Shown here in pieces: positions 30,047 through 37,967 of a stretch of DNA of 64,000 nt (the stretch's first letter is position 1; every line of letters starts with the position of its first letter). Below the pieces are notes generated by a model. That model made no database searches and had not been told where the DNA came from. It was given only the letters and a program-made list of their open reading frames with translations. Made by a program: the position numbers and the translations under genes. The stretch spans positions 9,059,486 through 9,123,485 of the forward strand of contig NZ_CP022161.1 of assembly GCF_002214185.1 (NCBI RefSeq), given 5' to 3'. Source of the stretch: Streptomyces capitiformicae (GTDB lineage: Bacteria; Actinomycetota; Actinomycetes; Streptomycetales; Streptomycetaceae).

Positions 30047-30067
30047 GTGCGATTGAGAGTGGAGTTC
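30047..30067 (+). repeat. Right copy of the 21-bp repeat (candidate attR)
   Basis: GTGCGATTGAGAGTGGAGTT plus C, forming the first seven codons of the gene it lies in. The upstream side (GCCTTGGGGGCACA) belongs to the element and shows no shared sequence with the left flank. Confidence 0.8.
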
Positions 30068-30298
30068 ACGACCGAGCCCTTCGACCTCGACGAGCCCCCG
30101 GCGCACGCGCTCGTGGCTCGCGGGGTCATGGAGGCGGCCGAGCTGGACGCGGTGGACGTCGGCCCGTTCGGCAACACGGTGGAGGGTGGTGCCGACGCCG
30201 TGCTCACCGCCGTGGACGCCCTGCTGCGCGAGACCCTGGAGTCCGGCGCCACCCGTATCTCGCTCCAGGTCAATGTGATCGGGGAGGGTGGCGAGTGA
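30047..30298 (+). CDS. MTH1187/UPF0045-like (thiamine-binding) family protein
   Basis: 83 residues: RVEFTTEPFDL, VGPFGNTVEG, DALLRETLESGATRISLQVNVIGE. This resembles the small ferredoxin-like MTH1187/YkoF family, some members of which bind thiamine. The role in purine breakdown is unknown, but in streptomycetes a similar gene precedes uricase-type loci. Its GTG is part of the 21-bp repeat, so integration has replaced its promoter with element sequence. A weak or altered expression level is likely. The stop overlaps the next start by four bases. Confidence 0.6.
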   Translation: MRLRVEFTTEPFDLDEPPAHALVARGVMEAAELDAVDVGPFGNTVEGGADAVLTAVDALLRETLESGATRISLQVNVIGEGGE

Positions 30299-30672
30299 CC
30301 GGCACCGGCGACGACCCCTTCGTCGCGGCCGTCAAGCCGCTGGTCGACGCCATGGGCGGGGTCATGCTGCCGCCGGACGAGGCCGGCCCCGACGACGTCG
30401 TGCTCTCCTGGGAGGGCACCGACGTCGTCGCCGTACGTCTGCCGCAGCTCGCCGAGTCGCTGGACCACATCCTCGTCGCGCTGGAACGCAAGCACGGCAA
30501 GCCCCTCGCCGACCTCGACCGCAAGGCCAAGCAGGAGGTCGTACGGATGCTGGAGGCGCGCGGCGCCTTCTCGGTACGGCATGGTGTGGAGACCGTCGCG
30601 AGCGCGCTCGGCGTCAGCCGCTTCACCGTCTACAACTACCTGAACAGGGAAAACGCGGCCAAGGGTAATTGA
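30295..30672 (+). CDS. Helix-turn-helix protein of the uricase locus
   Basis: 125 residues, start GTG inside the stop of the previous gene. A C-terminal helix-turn-helix (VETVASALGVSRFTVYNYLN) follows an N-terminal domain with LPQLAESLDHILVALERKHGKPLADLDRKA. It resembles small actinobacterial regulators beside urate-degradation genes. It may act with an IclR-type repressor at the palindrome at 30719-30733, but the window has no such IclR gene, so this remains inference. Confidence 0.7.
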   Translation: MTGTGDDPFVAAVKPLVDAMGGVMLPPDEAGPDDVVLSWEGTDVVAVRLPQLAESLDHILVALERKHGKPLADLDRKAKQEVVRMLEARGAFSVRHGVETVASALGVSRFTVYNYLNRENAAKGN

Positions 30673-30718
30673 ACGGCCGGTGTCGCCGGGCCGGGCGGGT
30701 CGCCGTAACCGCGATTTT

Positions 30719-30733
30719 TCAACAAACTGTTGA
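30719..30733. promoter_or_regulatory. Palindromic operator overlapping the urate operon promoter
   Basis: TCAACA-AAC-TGTTGA is a perfect six-base inverted repeat and runs into TTGACG (30730-30735), a good -35. TTAGCT follows after 18 bases, and the OHCU decarboxylase GTG lies six bases later, so the message is probably leaderless. The symmetry resembles IclR/AllR-type sites that control purine catabolism in Streptomyces. Confidence 0.65.
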
Positions 30734-30765
30734 CGTGATGTTGTCGTAGGGCGTTAGCTGGTCCC

Positions 30766-31284
30766 GTGACTTCGAGTTTCCCGACGCCGGGCCTCGCCCG
30801 GTTCAACGCCCTGGAGGAACGTGCGGGCGTCGCGGCGCTCCACGAGGTGTGCGCCTCCGTGGAGTGGGGGCGCAGGCTGCTCGCGGGACGGCCGTACGCC
30901 ACGGTCGACGACCTCCTCGCCGCCAGTGACGCCGCCATGGCCGGGCTGACCGCGGGCGACCTGGAGGAGGCCATGGCGGCGCACCCGCCGATCGGCCGCC
31001 CGAAGTCCGGCGATCCGACGTCGGCCCGGGAGCAGCGGGGCATGGCGGACGCCTCCGAGGAGCTCAGGGCCGAGATGCTCGAACTCAACCTGGCCTACCA
31101 GGAGAAGTTCGGCCACGTCTTCCTGATCTGCGCCACCGGCCGCTCCGGCGAGCAGATGCGCGACGCGATCGAGGAACGGATCGGCAACCCGCCCGAGCGG
31201 GAACGCGAGATCGTGCGGACCGAGCTGGGAAAGATCAACCGCATCCGGCTCACCCGACTCCTCGGACAGGACACACCCGTATGA
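30766..31284 (+). CDS. 2-oxo-4-hydroxy-4-carboxy-5-ureidoimidazoline (OHCU) decarboxylase
   Basis: 172 residues. It catalyses the third step of urate to (S)-allantoin conversion, stereospecific decarboxylation of OHCU. Family blocks are FNALEERAGVAALHEVCASVEW, the HPPIGRPKSGDP loop with the catalytic His, SREQRG-type region, NLAYQEKFGHVFLICATGRS, and ERIGNPPEREREIVRTEL. There is no ribosome site before the GTG, in line with a leaderless start behind the operator. It overlaps the HIU hydrolase gene by four bases. Confidence 0.93.
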   Translation: MTSSFPTPGLARFNALEERAGVAALHEVCASVEWGRRLLAGRPYATVDDLLAASDAAMAGLTAGDLEEAMAAHPPIGRPKSGDPTSAREQRGMADASEELRAEMLELNLAYQEKFGHVFLICATGRSGEQMRDAIEERIGNPPEREREIVRTELGKINRIRLTRLLGQDTPV

Positions 31285-31631
31285 GCACCAGCAGCACCGC
31301 CTCCGTGTCCACACACATCCTGGACACCAGCATCGGCCGCCCGGCCCCGGGCGTGCCCGTCTCGCTGTCGGCACGCGGAGGCGCCGGGTGGACGGAACTC
31401 GGCACCTCCGCCACGGACACCGACGGACGCTGCAAGGACCTCCCGGCGCTGCCGGAGGGGACCACCCACGTACGGCTCGGCTTCGACACCGAGGCGTACC
31501 TCTCCGCGCACCGCGACAGCGGAGCGTTCTTCCCGGAGGTGACGGTCACCTTCGCCGTCGTACCGGGCGAGCACTATCACGTACCGCTGCTGCTCAACCC
31601 GTTCGGCTACTCCGTATACCGAGGGAGCTAG
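31281..31631 (+). CDS. 5-Hydroxyisourate hydrolase (transthyretin-like)
   Basis: 116 residues, second enzyme after uricase: hydrolyses 5-hydroxyisourate to OHCU. Family signatures are STHILDTSIGRPAPGVPVSL (N-terminal His), SATDTDGRC, and the C-terminal YHVPLLLNPFGYSVYRGS that ends with the diagnostic YRGS. ATG overlaps the previous stop. Two bases separate it from the uricase gene, so the enzymes are made together. Confidence 0.95.
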   Translation: MSTSSTASVSTHILDTSIGRPAPGVPVSLSARGGAGWTELGTSATDTDGRCKDLPALPEGTTHVRLGFDTEAYLSAHRDSGAFFPEVTVTFAVVPGEHYHVPLLLNPFGYSVYRGS

Positions 31632-31633
31632 CA

Positions 31634-32527
31634 ATGCCCGTCCTTGGACCGAACCAGTACGGCAAGGCCGAGAACCGCGTCGTCCGGATCACGCGCGACG
31701 GCGCCACCCACCACATCAAGGACCTGAATGTGTCCGTGTCGCTCTCCGGCGACATGGACGAGGTCCACTACTCCGGCTCGAACGCGAACGTCCTGCCGAC
31801 GGACACCACCAAGAACACGGTGTACGCCTTCGCCAAGGAGAAGGGCATCGAGTCCGCCGAGCAGTTCGGCATCCACCTCGCCCGCCACTTCGTGACCTCG
31901 CAGGAGCCCATCCACCGGGCCCGCATCCGGATCGAGGAGTACGCCTGGGAGCGCATCGAGCACGCAGGCGAGGGCGAGCACTCCTTCGTCCGCAAGGGCC
32001 AGGAGACCCGGCTCGCCCAGATCACGTACGACGGCTCGTCGTGGGAGGTCGTCTCCGGCCTCAAGGACCTCACCGTCATGAACTCGACCAACTCCGAGTT
32101 CTGGGGCTACGTCAAGGACAAGTACACGACCCTCCCCGAGGCGTACGACCGCATCCTCGCCACCGAGGTCTCCGGCCGCTGGCGCTTCAACTGGACCGAC
32201 GACGAGCAGGCGATGCCCGACTGGGAGGCGTCCTACGCACAGGTGAGGAAGCACATGCTCGCCGCCTTCACGGAGACGTACTCGCTGTCGCTCCAGCAGA
32301 CCCTCTACGCCATGGGCGCACGGATCATCGACAACAGCGGCGAGATCGACGAGGTCCGCTTCTCGCTCCCGAACAAGCACCACTTCCTGGTGGACCTCGC
32401 CTCGTTCGGCCTCAAGAACGACAACGAGGTGTACTTCGCCGCCGACCGCCCCTACGGCCTGATCGAGGCCACCGTCCTGCGGGACGGGTGCGAAGCGAAG
32501 ATCCCGGGTGACCTCACCAACCTCTGA
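31634..32527 (+). CDS. Urate oxidase (uricase)
   Basis: 297 residues. Converts urate, O2 and water to 5-hydroxyisourate and H2O2 without a cofactor. Motifs are GPNQYGKAENRVVRI, the catalytic Lys-Thr pair in LPTDTTKNTVYAFAKEKGI, the LKDLTVMNSTNSEFWGYVKDKYTTL substrate region and the C-terminal SLPNKHHFLVDLASFGLKN. Ten bases separate its stop from the deaminase gene. The peroxide formed may be relevant to other oxidative enzymes, but no catalase is in the operon. Confidence 0.97.
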   Translation: MPVLGPNQYGKAENRVVRITRDGATHHIKDLNVSVSLSGDMDEVHYSGSNANVLPTDTTKNTVYAFAKEKGIESAEQFGIHLARHFVTSQEPIHRARIRIEEYAWERIEHAGEGEHSFVRKGQETRLAQITYDGSSWEVVSGLKDLTVMNSTNSEFWGYVKDKYTTLPEAYDRILATEVSGRWRFNWTDDEQAMPDWEASYAQVRKHMLAAFTETYSLSLQQTLYAMGARIIDNSGEIDEVRFSLPNKHHFLVDLASFGLKNDNEVYFAADRPYGLIEATVLRDGCEAKIPGDLTNL

Positions 32528-32537
32528 AGGACGAACC

Positions 32538-33917
32538 ATGGCAGCAACCCAGCGCATCGTCATCGAGAACGCGGCGATCGCGACCGTGGACGCGAAGGAC
32601 ACCGAGTACGCCTCGGGCCACGTGGTCGTCGCTGACCATGTGATCGAGTCGGTCGGAGAGGGCAAGGCCCCCGAGGGCCTGACGGACGTCGTACGCCGCA
32701 TCGACGCGACCGGACATCTGGTGACCCCCGGCCTGGTCAACACCCACCACCACTTCTACCAGTGGATCACCCGCGGCCTCGCCACGGACCACAACCTCTT
32801 CAACTGGCTCGTCGCCCTCTACCCGACCTGGGCGCGCATCGACGAGCGCATGACGTACGCGGCGGCCCAGGGCTCGCTCGGCATGATGGCCCGCGGCGGC
32901 GTGACGACCGCGATGGACCACCACTACGTCTTCCCGGAGGGCTCCGGCGACCTGTCGGGCTCGATCATCCGGGCGGCGCGCGAGATGGGCGTCCGCTTCA
33001 CCCTCGCCCGCGGCTCCATGGACCGCAGCGAGAAGGACGGCGGTCTGCCGCCGGACTTCGCCGTCGAGACCCTCGACGGCGCGCTCGCCGCCACCGAGGC
33101 GACCGTCCGCGAACACCACGACGCCTCCTTCGGCGCGATGACCCAGGTGGCCGTGGCCCCCTGTTCCCCGTTCTCCGTCTCCACCGAACTCCTGCGTGAG
33201 GGTGCCGAGTTGGCCCGCCGCCTCGGCGTACGGCTGCACACCCACGGCTCGGAGACGGTCGAGGAGGAGAAGTTCTGCCACGAGCTGTTCGGCATGGGCC
33301 CGACCGACTACTTCGAGTCGACCGGTTGGCTCGGCGAGGACGTGTGGATGGCGCACTGCGTCCACATGAACGACTCCGACATCGACGCCTTCGCCCGTAC
33401 GAGAACGGGGGTCGCCCACTGCCCGTCCTCCAACGCCCGTCTGGCGGCCGGTATCGCCCGCGTCCCGGACATGCTGGCGGCCGGCGTCCCGGTCGGCCTC
33501 GGCGTCGACGGCACCGCGTCGAACGAGTCGGGCGAACTCCACACCGAGCTGCGCAACGCGCTGCTCATCAACCGCCTCGGCGCCCACCGCGAAGCGGCCC
33601 TGGGCGCCCGCCAGGCGCTGCGCCTCGGCACCTACGGCGGCGCCCAGGTCCTGGGCCGGGCAGGCGAGATCGGCTCCCTGGAACCGGGCAAGCTCGCCGA
33701 CCTGGTGCTCTGGAAGCTCGACACCCTCGCCCACGCCTCCATCGCCGACCCGGTGACCGCCCTGGTCTTCGGCGCGGCGGCCCCCGTCACCGCCTCCTTC
33801 GTGAATGGTCGTCAGATCGTCGAGAACAACCGCCTGCTGCACGCCGACGAGGACGCGATCGCCCGCTCCACGCGGGACGAGGCCCGGCGTCTGGCGAGGA
33901 TCGCCGCCGAGGCCTGA
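32538..33917 (+). CDS. 8-Oxoguanine deaminase / amidohydrolase of purine catabolism
   Basis: 459 residues of the cytosine-deaminase-like amidohydrolase superfamily. Metal-binding HxH is in GLVNTHHHFYQW, further ligands in RLHTHGSE and MAHCVH, and the catalytic Asp in GLGVDGTASNE. Family members at urate loci remove the amino group of guanine or 8-oxoguanine and feed the product to xanthine dehydrogenase or uricase. AAGGAC precedes the ATG at about seven bases. It closes the operon. A modest hairpin lies 19 bases downstream. Confidence 0.88.
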   Translation: MAATQRIVIENAAIATVDAKDTEYASGHVVVADHVIESVGEGKAPEGLTDVVRRIDATGHLVTPGLVNTHHHFYQWITRGLATDHNLFNWLVALYPTWARIDERMTYAAAQGSLGMMARGGVTTAMDHHYVFPEGSGDLSGSIIRAAREMGVRFTLARGSMDRSEKDGGLPPDFAVETLDGALAATEATVREHHDASFGAMTQVAVAPCSPFSVSTELLREGAELARRLGVRLHTHGSETVEEEKFCHELFGMGPTDYFESTGWLGEDVWMAHCVHMNDSDIDAFARTRTGVAHCPSSNARLAAGIARVPDMLAAGVPVGLGVDGTASNESGELHTELRNALLINRLGAHREAALGARQALRLGTYGGAQVLGRAGEIGSLEPGKLADLVLWKLDTLAHASIADPVTALVFGAAAPVTASFVNGRQIVENNRLLHADEDAIARSTRDEARRLARIAAEA

Positions 33918-33935
33918 CCCGGTGAAGAGGCGTGT

Positions 33936-33957
33936 GCCCCCCTCCTCGGCCGGGGGC
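33936..33957. terminator. Probable hairpin terminator of the urate operon
   Basis: GCCCCC and GGGGGC pair over a ten-base loop just after the deaminase stop. No T-run follows, as is common in this group. The rest of the 188-base gap to the GH89 gene shows nothing further. Confidence 0.45.
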
Positions 33958-34105
33958 GTAACTGTCCCCGCACACCTGCCGGTTGAGCGGCCGGCAGAAG
34001 CCGATGATGCCGCCGGTGCAGCCCCGGCCGTCGCCGATGGTAGTTGAGGTCCGCGCGTCCGACTTGGAAATCCGTGAGGGTGCGGTCGCAGCCCGCTGTG
34101 ATCCC

Positions 34106-36325
34106 TCAGGAGAGAGCTGTGAGCCGGTCCCTGACCTGGGTGGCGACTGCGTACGTGTCCCCCCTCGGCTCGGTCGCGAGCCGTCCCGGGTTGCGCGTCC
34201 AGCGGTCCTCCAGCGCGAACCAGTCGATCTTCTTCGGTGCCCGGCCCTCCCGCAGCGCGGCCCGCAACTCCTCGAAGTACGTCGACCAGCGCAGCCGGTA
34301 CAGGCCGCCGACCAGTCCCGCCCACTCCCGGTTGGCGTAGTCCCGCAGCCCCGCGTCCGCGCCCTCCCGCGTCCCCCACACGGTCAGCAGCGACAGATTG
34401 TCATACGCCAACTGCTCCCGCTCGGTCTCGTCGGCACCCCAAGCCCGCGCCTGCGCGACCCAACGCCCCAACAGATGCCCGGAGTCGGTGGCCAGCAACT
34501 CGTCGAGCAGATCCATCAACGACAGCCAGGTCCCGGTCAGCTCGTCGAACCGGCCGGTGTCACGGGCGTCGTACGCCTCCTTGATCCGGGGCAGCAGCCG
34601 CCGACTGCGGTTGGAGAGCGTCTGCCGGGCCACGTCGAGCAGGTCCCGGCGATACGCGGACGACTCCCGCAACTCCGCCCGTACGCCGAGCAGCTCACCA
34701 AGCGCGGGCTCGAACTCGGCGGCGTCGTACCGGAGTCGCTTCGGCGACCAGCGGGCGGCCCGTACGGCGTTCAGTGCGGGCCGGGAGCCGAAGAGGCCGT
34801 CGGCGCCCTCGCTCCAGCTGTCGGCGCGGGTGGTGCCGTAGGCGGTGCGGCGCAGGATGTCCCAGGCGGCCTCGGCATGCGGATCAGGGGCGCCGTAGCG
34901 GGTGTGCGCCCACTCCGCGAACCATGCCTTGAGGTCCAACGCGCCCTCGCGCCAGGCGAGTTCGGAGAACAGGGCGAAGGCGGCCGGATTGTTGTCCGCG
35001 GCCTCGGGCATGAGGGCGATCCCGCGCAGCTTGCTGCCGACCTTCGTCCGCCAATTCTCGTACAGCTCCGCCCAGTCGGGGGTGTTGGCACCGAGGGTGG
35101 TGTGGCCGCCGAAGTTCCAGATGGAGCCGAAGGCATACGGGGTGTCGTTCCAGTCGGCCTCGCGCTCGGTGACCGTGGGGAAGCGGTCGGAGAGGCCGTC
35201 GACGACGAGCATGCGCTCCTTGTCGACGGCGTCCACGATCGCGCGCGGGGGGTTGTGCTGCCAGCCGAGGATCACCCAGGTGGCGTCCGGGTGGGCCCGC
35301 CGCAGCGCTCGCTCGACGCCCTTCGCCGCGTCGGCGACGGGCACGTCACCCGGGTCGCCGCCCTCGTGCAGGAGATCCATCTTGTACAGGGTCGACGCGT
35401 CGCCGAACATCTCGTCCTGCGTGCGGTAGAAAGCCGCCGCCACCTGGACGAACCGGTCCGTGCGCGGATCCAGCCAGTCGGGGCGCGCGAAGCCCATCCA
35501 GTCGCCCTGCGGCACGGTACGCGCCCCCGGATTACGCTCGGTGAAATCAGTCGGAACCGTACCGAAATAGCCCGGGAACACCGGGGTCATGCCCAGCTCA
35601 CGCACTCGGTCGACGATCCTGCGGCCCAGGGCCGCGCGGGCGTCGAGAAGCTGCCGGGAGACCGGGGAGGGGAACGCGGACAGGTTCTGCAACAGCCACC
35701 ACGGCTGATGCGCGGGCCCCGCGATCCACTTCCGCAGCTCCTCGTCCCCGTACCCGAACTCCTGGAACACCCGATGGTAGAGCGCGTCCGCGCCCGCGTA
35801 GACAAGCACCTCGTTGTAGCCGTGCAGCGCCAGCACGTCCAGCTCGCGTTCCCAGTACGTCCAGTCGTGGTACGCGCCCGTGTAGCCGTCGTTCGTGTCG
35901 TTGAGCGCGAAGCGGTGGGGGACGTTCGCGCGGCGGGTGATGGTGCCGTCGAGGCCGGGGAGGTCGCGGGGGAGGAGGCCGGTCTGCTCGCCGGCCCAGT
36001 TGATCTCGGCCCGCGCGACGTGGTTCAAGTACCGGTTCAGACCGGTGAGTTGGGTGGCCGGGGTGTCGCCGGTGACGGTGATGCGCCCGGTGCGCCCCGA
36101 GACCCTGAAGGTGTCTCGGGGCGCACCCTTCACGAAGGCGATCTGCCGCCAGTGGTCCGGCAACAGCCGCCGGGCCGCCTTCGCGGCCGCGTTCCCCGGC
36201 CGGTCCGCGTCGCCCGAGCGGTCCGCCCTCGGCGCGTCGTCCGAGGGGATCGCGCGGGCCGAGGTGCAGGCGACCGCCGAACTGGCGGCCAGAGCGACAA
36301 GCAGGGCACGGCGGGCGAGCGGCAT
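34106..36325 (-). CDS. Alpha-N-acetylglucosaminidase (GH89), lipoprotein
   Basis: 739 residues. The N-terminus MPLARRALLVALAASSAVAC is a lipoprotein signal with the lipobox Cys20. The GH89 catalytic part follows: LNRYLNHVARAEINW, HDWTYWERELDVLALHGYNE, YFGTVPTDF, WIAGPAHQPWWL, ATWVILGWQHNPP, LPEAADNNPAAFALFSELAWRE. The family cleaves terminal alpha-GlcNAc, as in human NAGLU or gastric mucin glycans, at the outer surface. ATG has GGAG five bases upstream. A perfect 15-base inverted repeat lies within the coding sequence at 36089-36127. It is probably monocistronic. Confidence 0.93.
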   Translation of the reverse strand: MPLARRALLVALAASSAVACTSARAIPSDDAPRADRSGDADRPGNAAAKAARRLLPDHWRQIAFVKGAPRDTFRVSGRTGRITVTGDTPATQLTGLNRYLNHVARAEINWAGEQTGLLPRDLPGLDGTITRRANVPHRFALNDTNDGYTGAYHDWTYWERELDVLALHGYNEVLVYAGADALYHRVFQEFGYGDEELRKWIAGPAHQPWWLLQNLSAFPSPVSRQLLDARAALGRRIVDRVRELGMTPVFPGYFGTVPTDFTERNPGARTVPQGDWMGFARPDWLDPRTDRFVQVAAAFYRTQDEMFGDASTLYKMDLLHEGGDPGDVPVADAAKGVERALRRAHPDATWVILGWQHNPPRAIVDAVDKERMLVVDGLSDRFPTVTEREADWNDTPYAFGSIWNFGGHTTLGANTPDWAELYENWRTKVGSKLRGIALMPEAADNNPAAFALFSELAWREGALDLKAWFAEWAHTRYGAPDPHAEAAWDILRRTAYGTTRADSWSEGADGLFGSRPALNAVRAARWSPKRLRYDAAEFEPALGELLGVRAELRESSAYRRDLLDVARQTLSNRSRRLLPRIKEAYDARDTGRFDELTGTWLSLMDLLDELLATDSGHLLGRWVAQARAWGADETEREQLAYDNLSLLTVWGTREGADAGLRDYANREWAGLVGGLYRLRWSTYFEELRAALREGRAPKKIDWFALEDRWTRNPGRLATEPRGDTYAVATQVRDRLTALS
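36089..36127. repeat. Perfect inverted repeat inside the GH89 gene
   Basis: GGTGCGCCCCGAGAC and its exact complement, nine bases apart, form a 15-bp stem. The codons cover the segment KGAPRDTFRVSGRTGR near residue 70. A stem this strong in coding RNA could slow translation or transcription; it may also be coincidence in high-GC sequence. Confidence 0.6.
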
Positions 36326-36446
36326 GGTGTCTCCGGGATGCGGGTGGGGGTGCGCCGTGGGCAGGAATACCCGCCGATACCTCACTTGTGCGCAGACACG
36401 CGGCCACAAGGGGGAGAACCCGACGTGAACGGCTTCTTCTGCCGGG

Positions 36447-37064
36447 TCAGCCCACCCGCGGGCTCGCCCCTTCGGCGCTGCCGTCCCACGTCATCAGATT
36501 CGCCAGCAGCTCTGCCTGCTCGATGGCGTCGTCGAGGGCATGGTGGGTGTGCCGCCGGCGGGAGAGCAGATGGCGCGGCATGGACCCCTTGGCGACCGAC
36601 CGCAAGGGAACTCCTGCCTTCGTCGCGTAGAGCGTCTTCATGTCCAGGCATCCGGAGTGTCCAAAGGGGCTCTCGCCGGTGAAACGGATCAGATACCAGT
36701 ACAGGAACGTCCAGTCGTACGACGCCGGATAGCCGCACATCACGGGCTGCGCGTCCCCGCTCACGCGCACCACCCATTGGCTGAACTCCCGCAGCGCTAC
36801 CCCTGGTTCGGCACCCTTCTCCGTCAGCTGCGCCCGGTCGAGCCCGCTCACGGCCAGCGCCTTCGGGTCGAACTCCTCGCTGATCGGCCGTAGTTCGCGG
36901 TAGAACGTGCGGTGCAGGTGATCGGCCGCCGTGAACCCGTCCGCGTCCTGTCGTCCGGCGACACAGGCGCCGAGGCTGATCATCGAGTAGGGGCCGGGTA
37001 TCGGGCCATCGGCCTCGATGTCGACGGAGATGTACATACTGGGCTTGATCTTGCGTGCTGCCAT
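36447..37064 (-). CDS. DEDDh-type 3'-5' exonuclease family protein
   Basis: 205 residues. YISVDIEADGP holds the first Asp-Glu pair, MCGYPASYDWTFLYW the middle Asp, and RHTHHALDDAIEQAELL the catalytic His and last Asp of the RNase T/epsilon-type exonuclease fold. The ATG at 37064 has no strong ribosome site; an internal ATG 27 bases downstream is possible. Related proteins are common single-copy genes in streptomycetes, with unproven roles in RNA or DNA end trimming. Confidence 0.84.
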   Translation of the reverse strand: MAARKIKPSMYISVDIEADGPIPGPYSMISLGACVAGRQDADGFTAADHLHRTFYRELRPISEEFDPKALAVSGLDRAQLTEKGAEPGVALREFSQWVVRVSGDAQPVMCGYPASYDWTFLYWYLIRFTGESPFGHSGCLDMKTLYATKAGVPLRSVAKGSMPRHLLSRRRHTHHALDDAIEQAELLANLMTWDGSAEGASPRVG

Positions 37065-37119
37065 GCGCCGAGGATGACGGGCGCGACGCGTGCCACGCAT
37101 CCGGATTTCGGGCGCGGGT

Positions 37120-37872
37120 TCAGGGCCGGGTGAACGCCTGACAGGGCTGGGCTGCCGGCAGCCGGCCGGTGAAGTACGACGTCGGGGGTACACCCATCAG
37201 GGTGCGGAAGTCGGCGGTCATGTGCGACTGGTCGTAGTACCCGGTGGCGGCGGCGACCTCCGCCCACGGGACGGCGGGGGAGCGGTGCGCCAGGATGTGC
37301 CGCACCCGGGCGATGCGCGCGTAGTGCTTCGGGGAGACCCCGACACCCTCCGCGAAGAGATTGCGCAACTGCCGCTCACTGACGGCCAGACGACGTGCCA
37401 ACTCCCGTACGCCGCCAGGGAGGTGCCCCGTACCGGTCGACAGTGCACGGACCGCCGCTCGCAGCAGTGCGGTGCGGTCGTCGACAGCGGGGGTGAGGTG
37501 CGCGGGCAACACCTCGGCCAGTCGCAACGCGATCGACTCCGGCTCCACCGACCGGAGTTCGTCTGCGAGACGGTGCGCGACAGGGGTGGAGAAGTCGTCG
37601 AGCAGGATCGCTCGGCCCACCAGGTCGAGCGCCGGGGTCCCCAACAGGGGGCGGGTGAGTCCCGGTCGAAGGCGTAGCTCCACGCAGGACACCGGCCGCT
37701 TGCTCGCGTGGTACGACGCCCGGGTACGCGGGCCGATCACCATGGCCACCCGGTCACCGCCCTCTGCGATGCGTACCACCAACTTGGTCGCCGAGTCAGG
37801 GAGTTGGACGTGCGGCTCCCTCGACTCCGTCCTGCTCGCGTGCGTCCTCGTGCTTGTCACCCGTGTCACCAC
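37120..37872 (-). CDS. AraC-family transcriptional regulator
   Basis: 250 residues with a cupin-like N-terminal domain (VRIAEGGDRVAMVIGPRT, SCVELRLRPG) and a C-terminal double helix-turn-helix (VRELARRLAVSERQLRNLFAEGVGVSP, then ATGYYDQSHMTADFRTLMGVPPTSYF). It starts at a GTG with no clear Shine-Dalgarno. It is divergent from the NmrA-like gene across 95 bases, the usual arrangement for a regulator and its target. Confidence 0.87.
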   Translation of the reverse strand: MVTRVTSTRTHASRTESREPHVQLPDSATKLVVRIAEGGDRVAMVIGPRTRASYHASKRPVSCVELRLRPGLTRPLLGTPALDLVGRAILLDDFSTPVAHRLADELRSVEPESIALRLAEVLPAHLTPAVDDRTALLRAAVRALSTGTGHLPGGVRELARRLAVSERQLRNLFAEGVGVSPKHYARIARVRHILAHRSPAVPWAEVAAATGYYDQSHMTADFRTLMGVPPTSYFTGRLPAAQPCQAFTRP

Positions 37873-37967
37873 CCGTCCACCGTAGACGTGCCGCAGTCAC
37901 GAAGGGGCCGCTCAACCGTGCCGGAATTTCCTATAGGGCGGAGGCCGGGGCCCGGCAGTTTGGTCGC

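Larger units (their letters stand above)
26138..30067. mobile_element. 3.9-kb integrated element or its remnant in the 5' end of a conserved gene
   Basis: A 21-base direct repeat (20 of 21 identical) marks both ends. At the right it forms codons 1-7 of the gene at 30047. At the left the same codons follow that gene's presumed original upstream region and run into a TGA after about 21 codons. Between them are a penicillin-acylase-family gene, a DUF5988-like gene and the wrecked C-terminus of a tyrosine recombinase next to the right repeat. This layout fits site-specific integration into the start of a coding gene, followed by loss of the integrase. Base composition inside is less GC-rich than on either side. 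Confidence 0.78.

Noticed and set aside
33983..36682. An 899-codon open frame on the plus strand
   Set aside because: It lies opposite the GH89 gene, which has clear family motifs and a lipoprotein signal; the plus frame has no recognisable domain.
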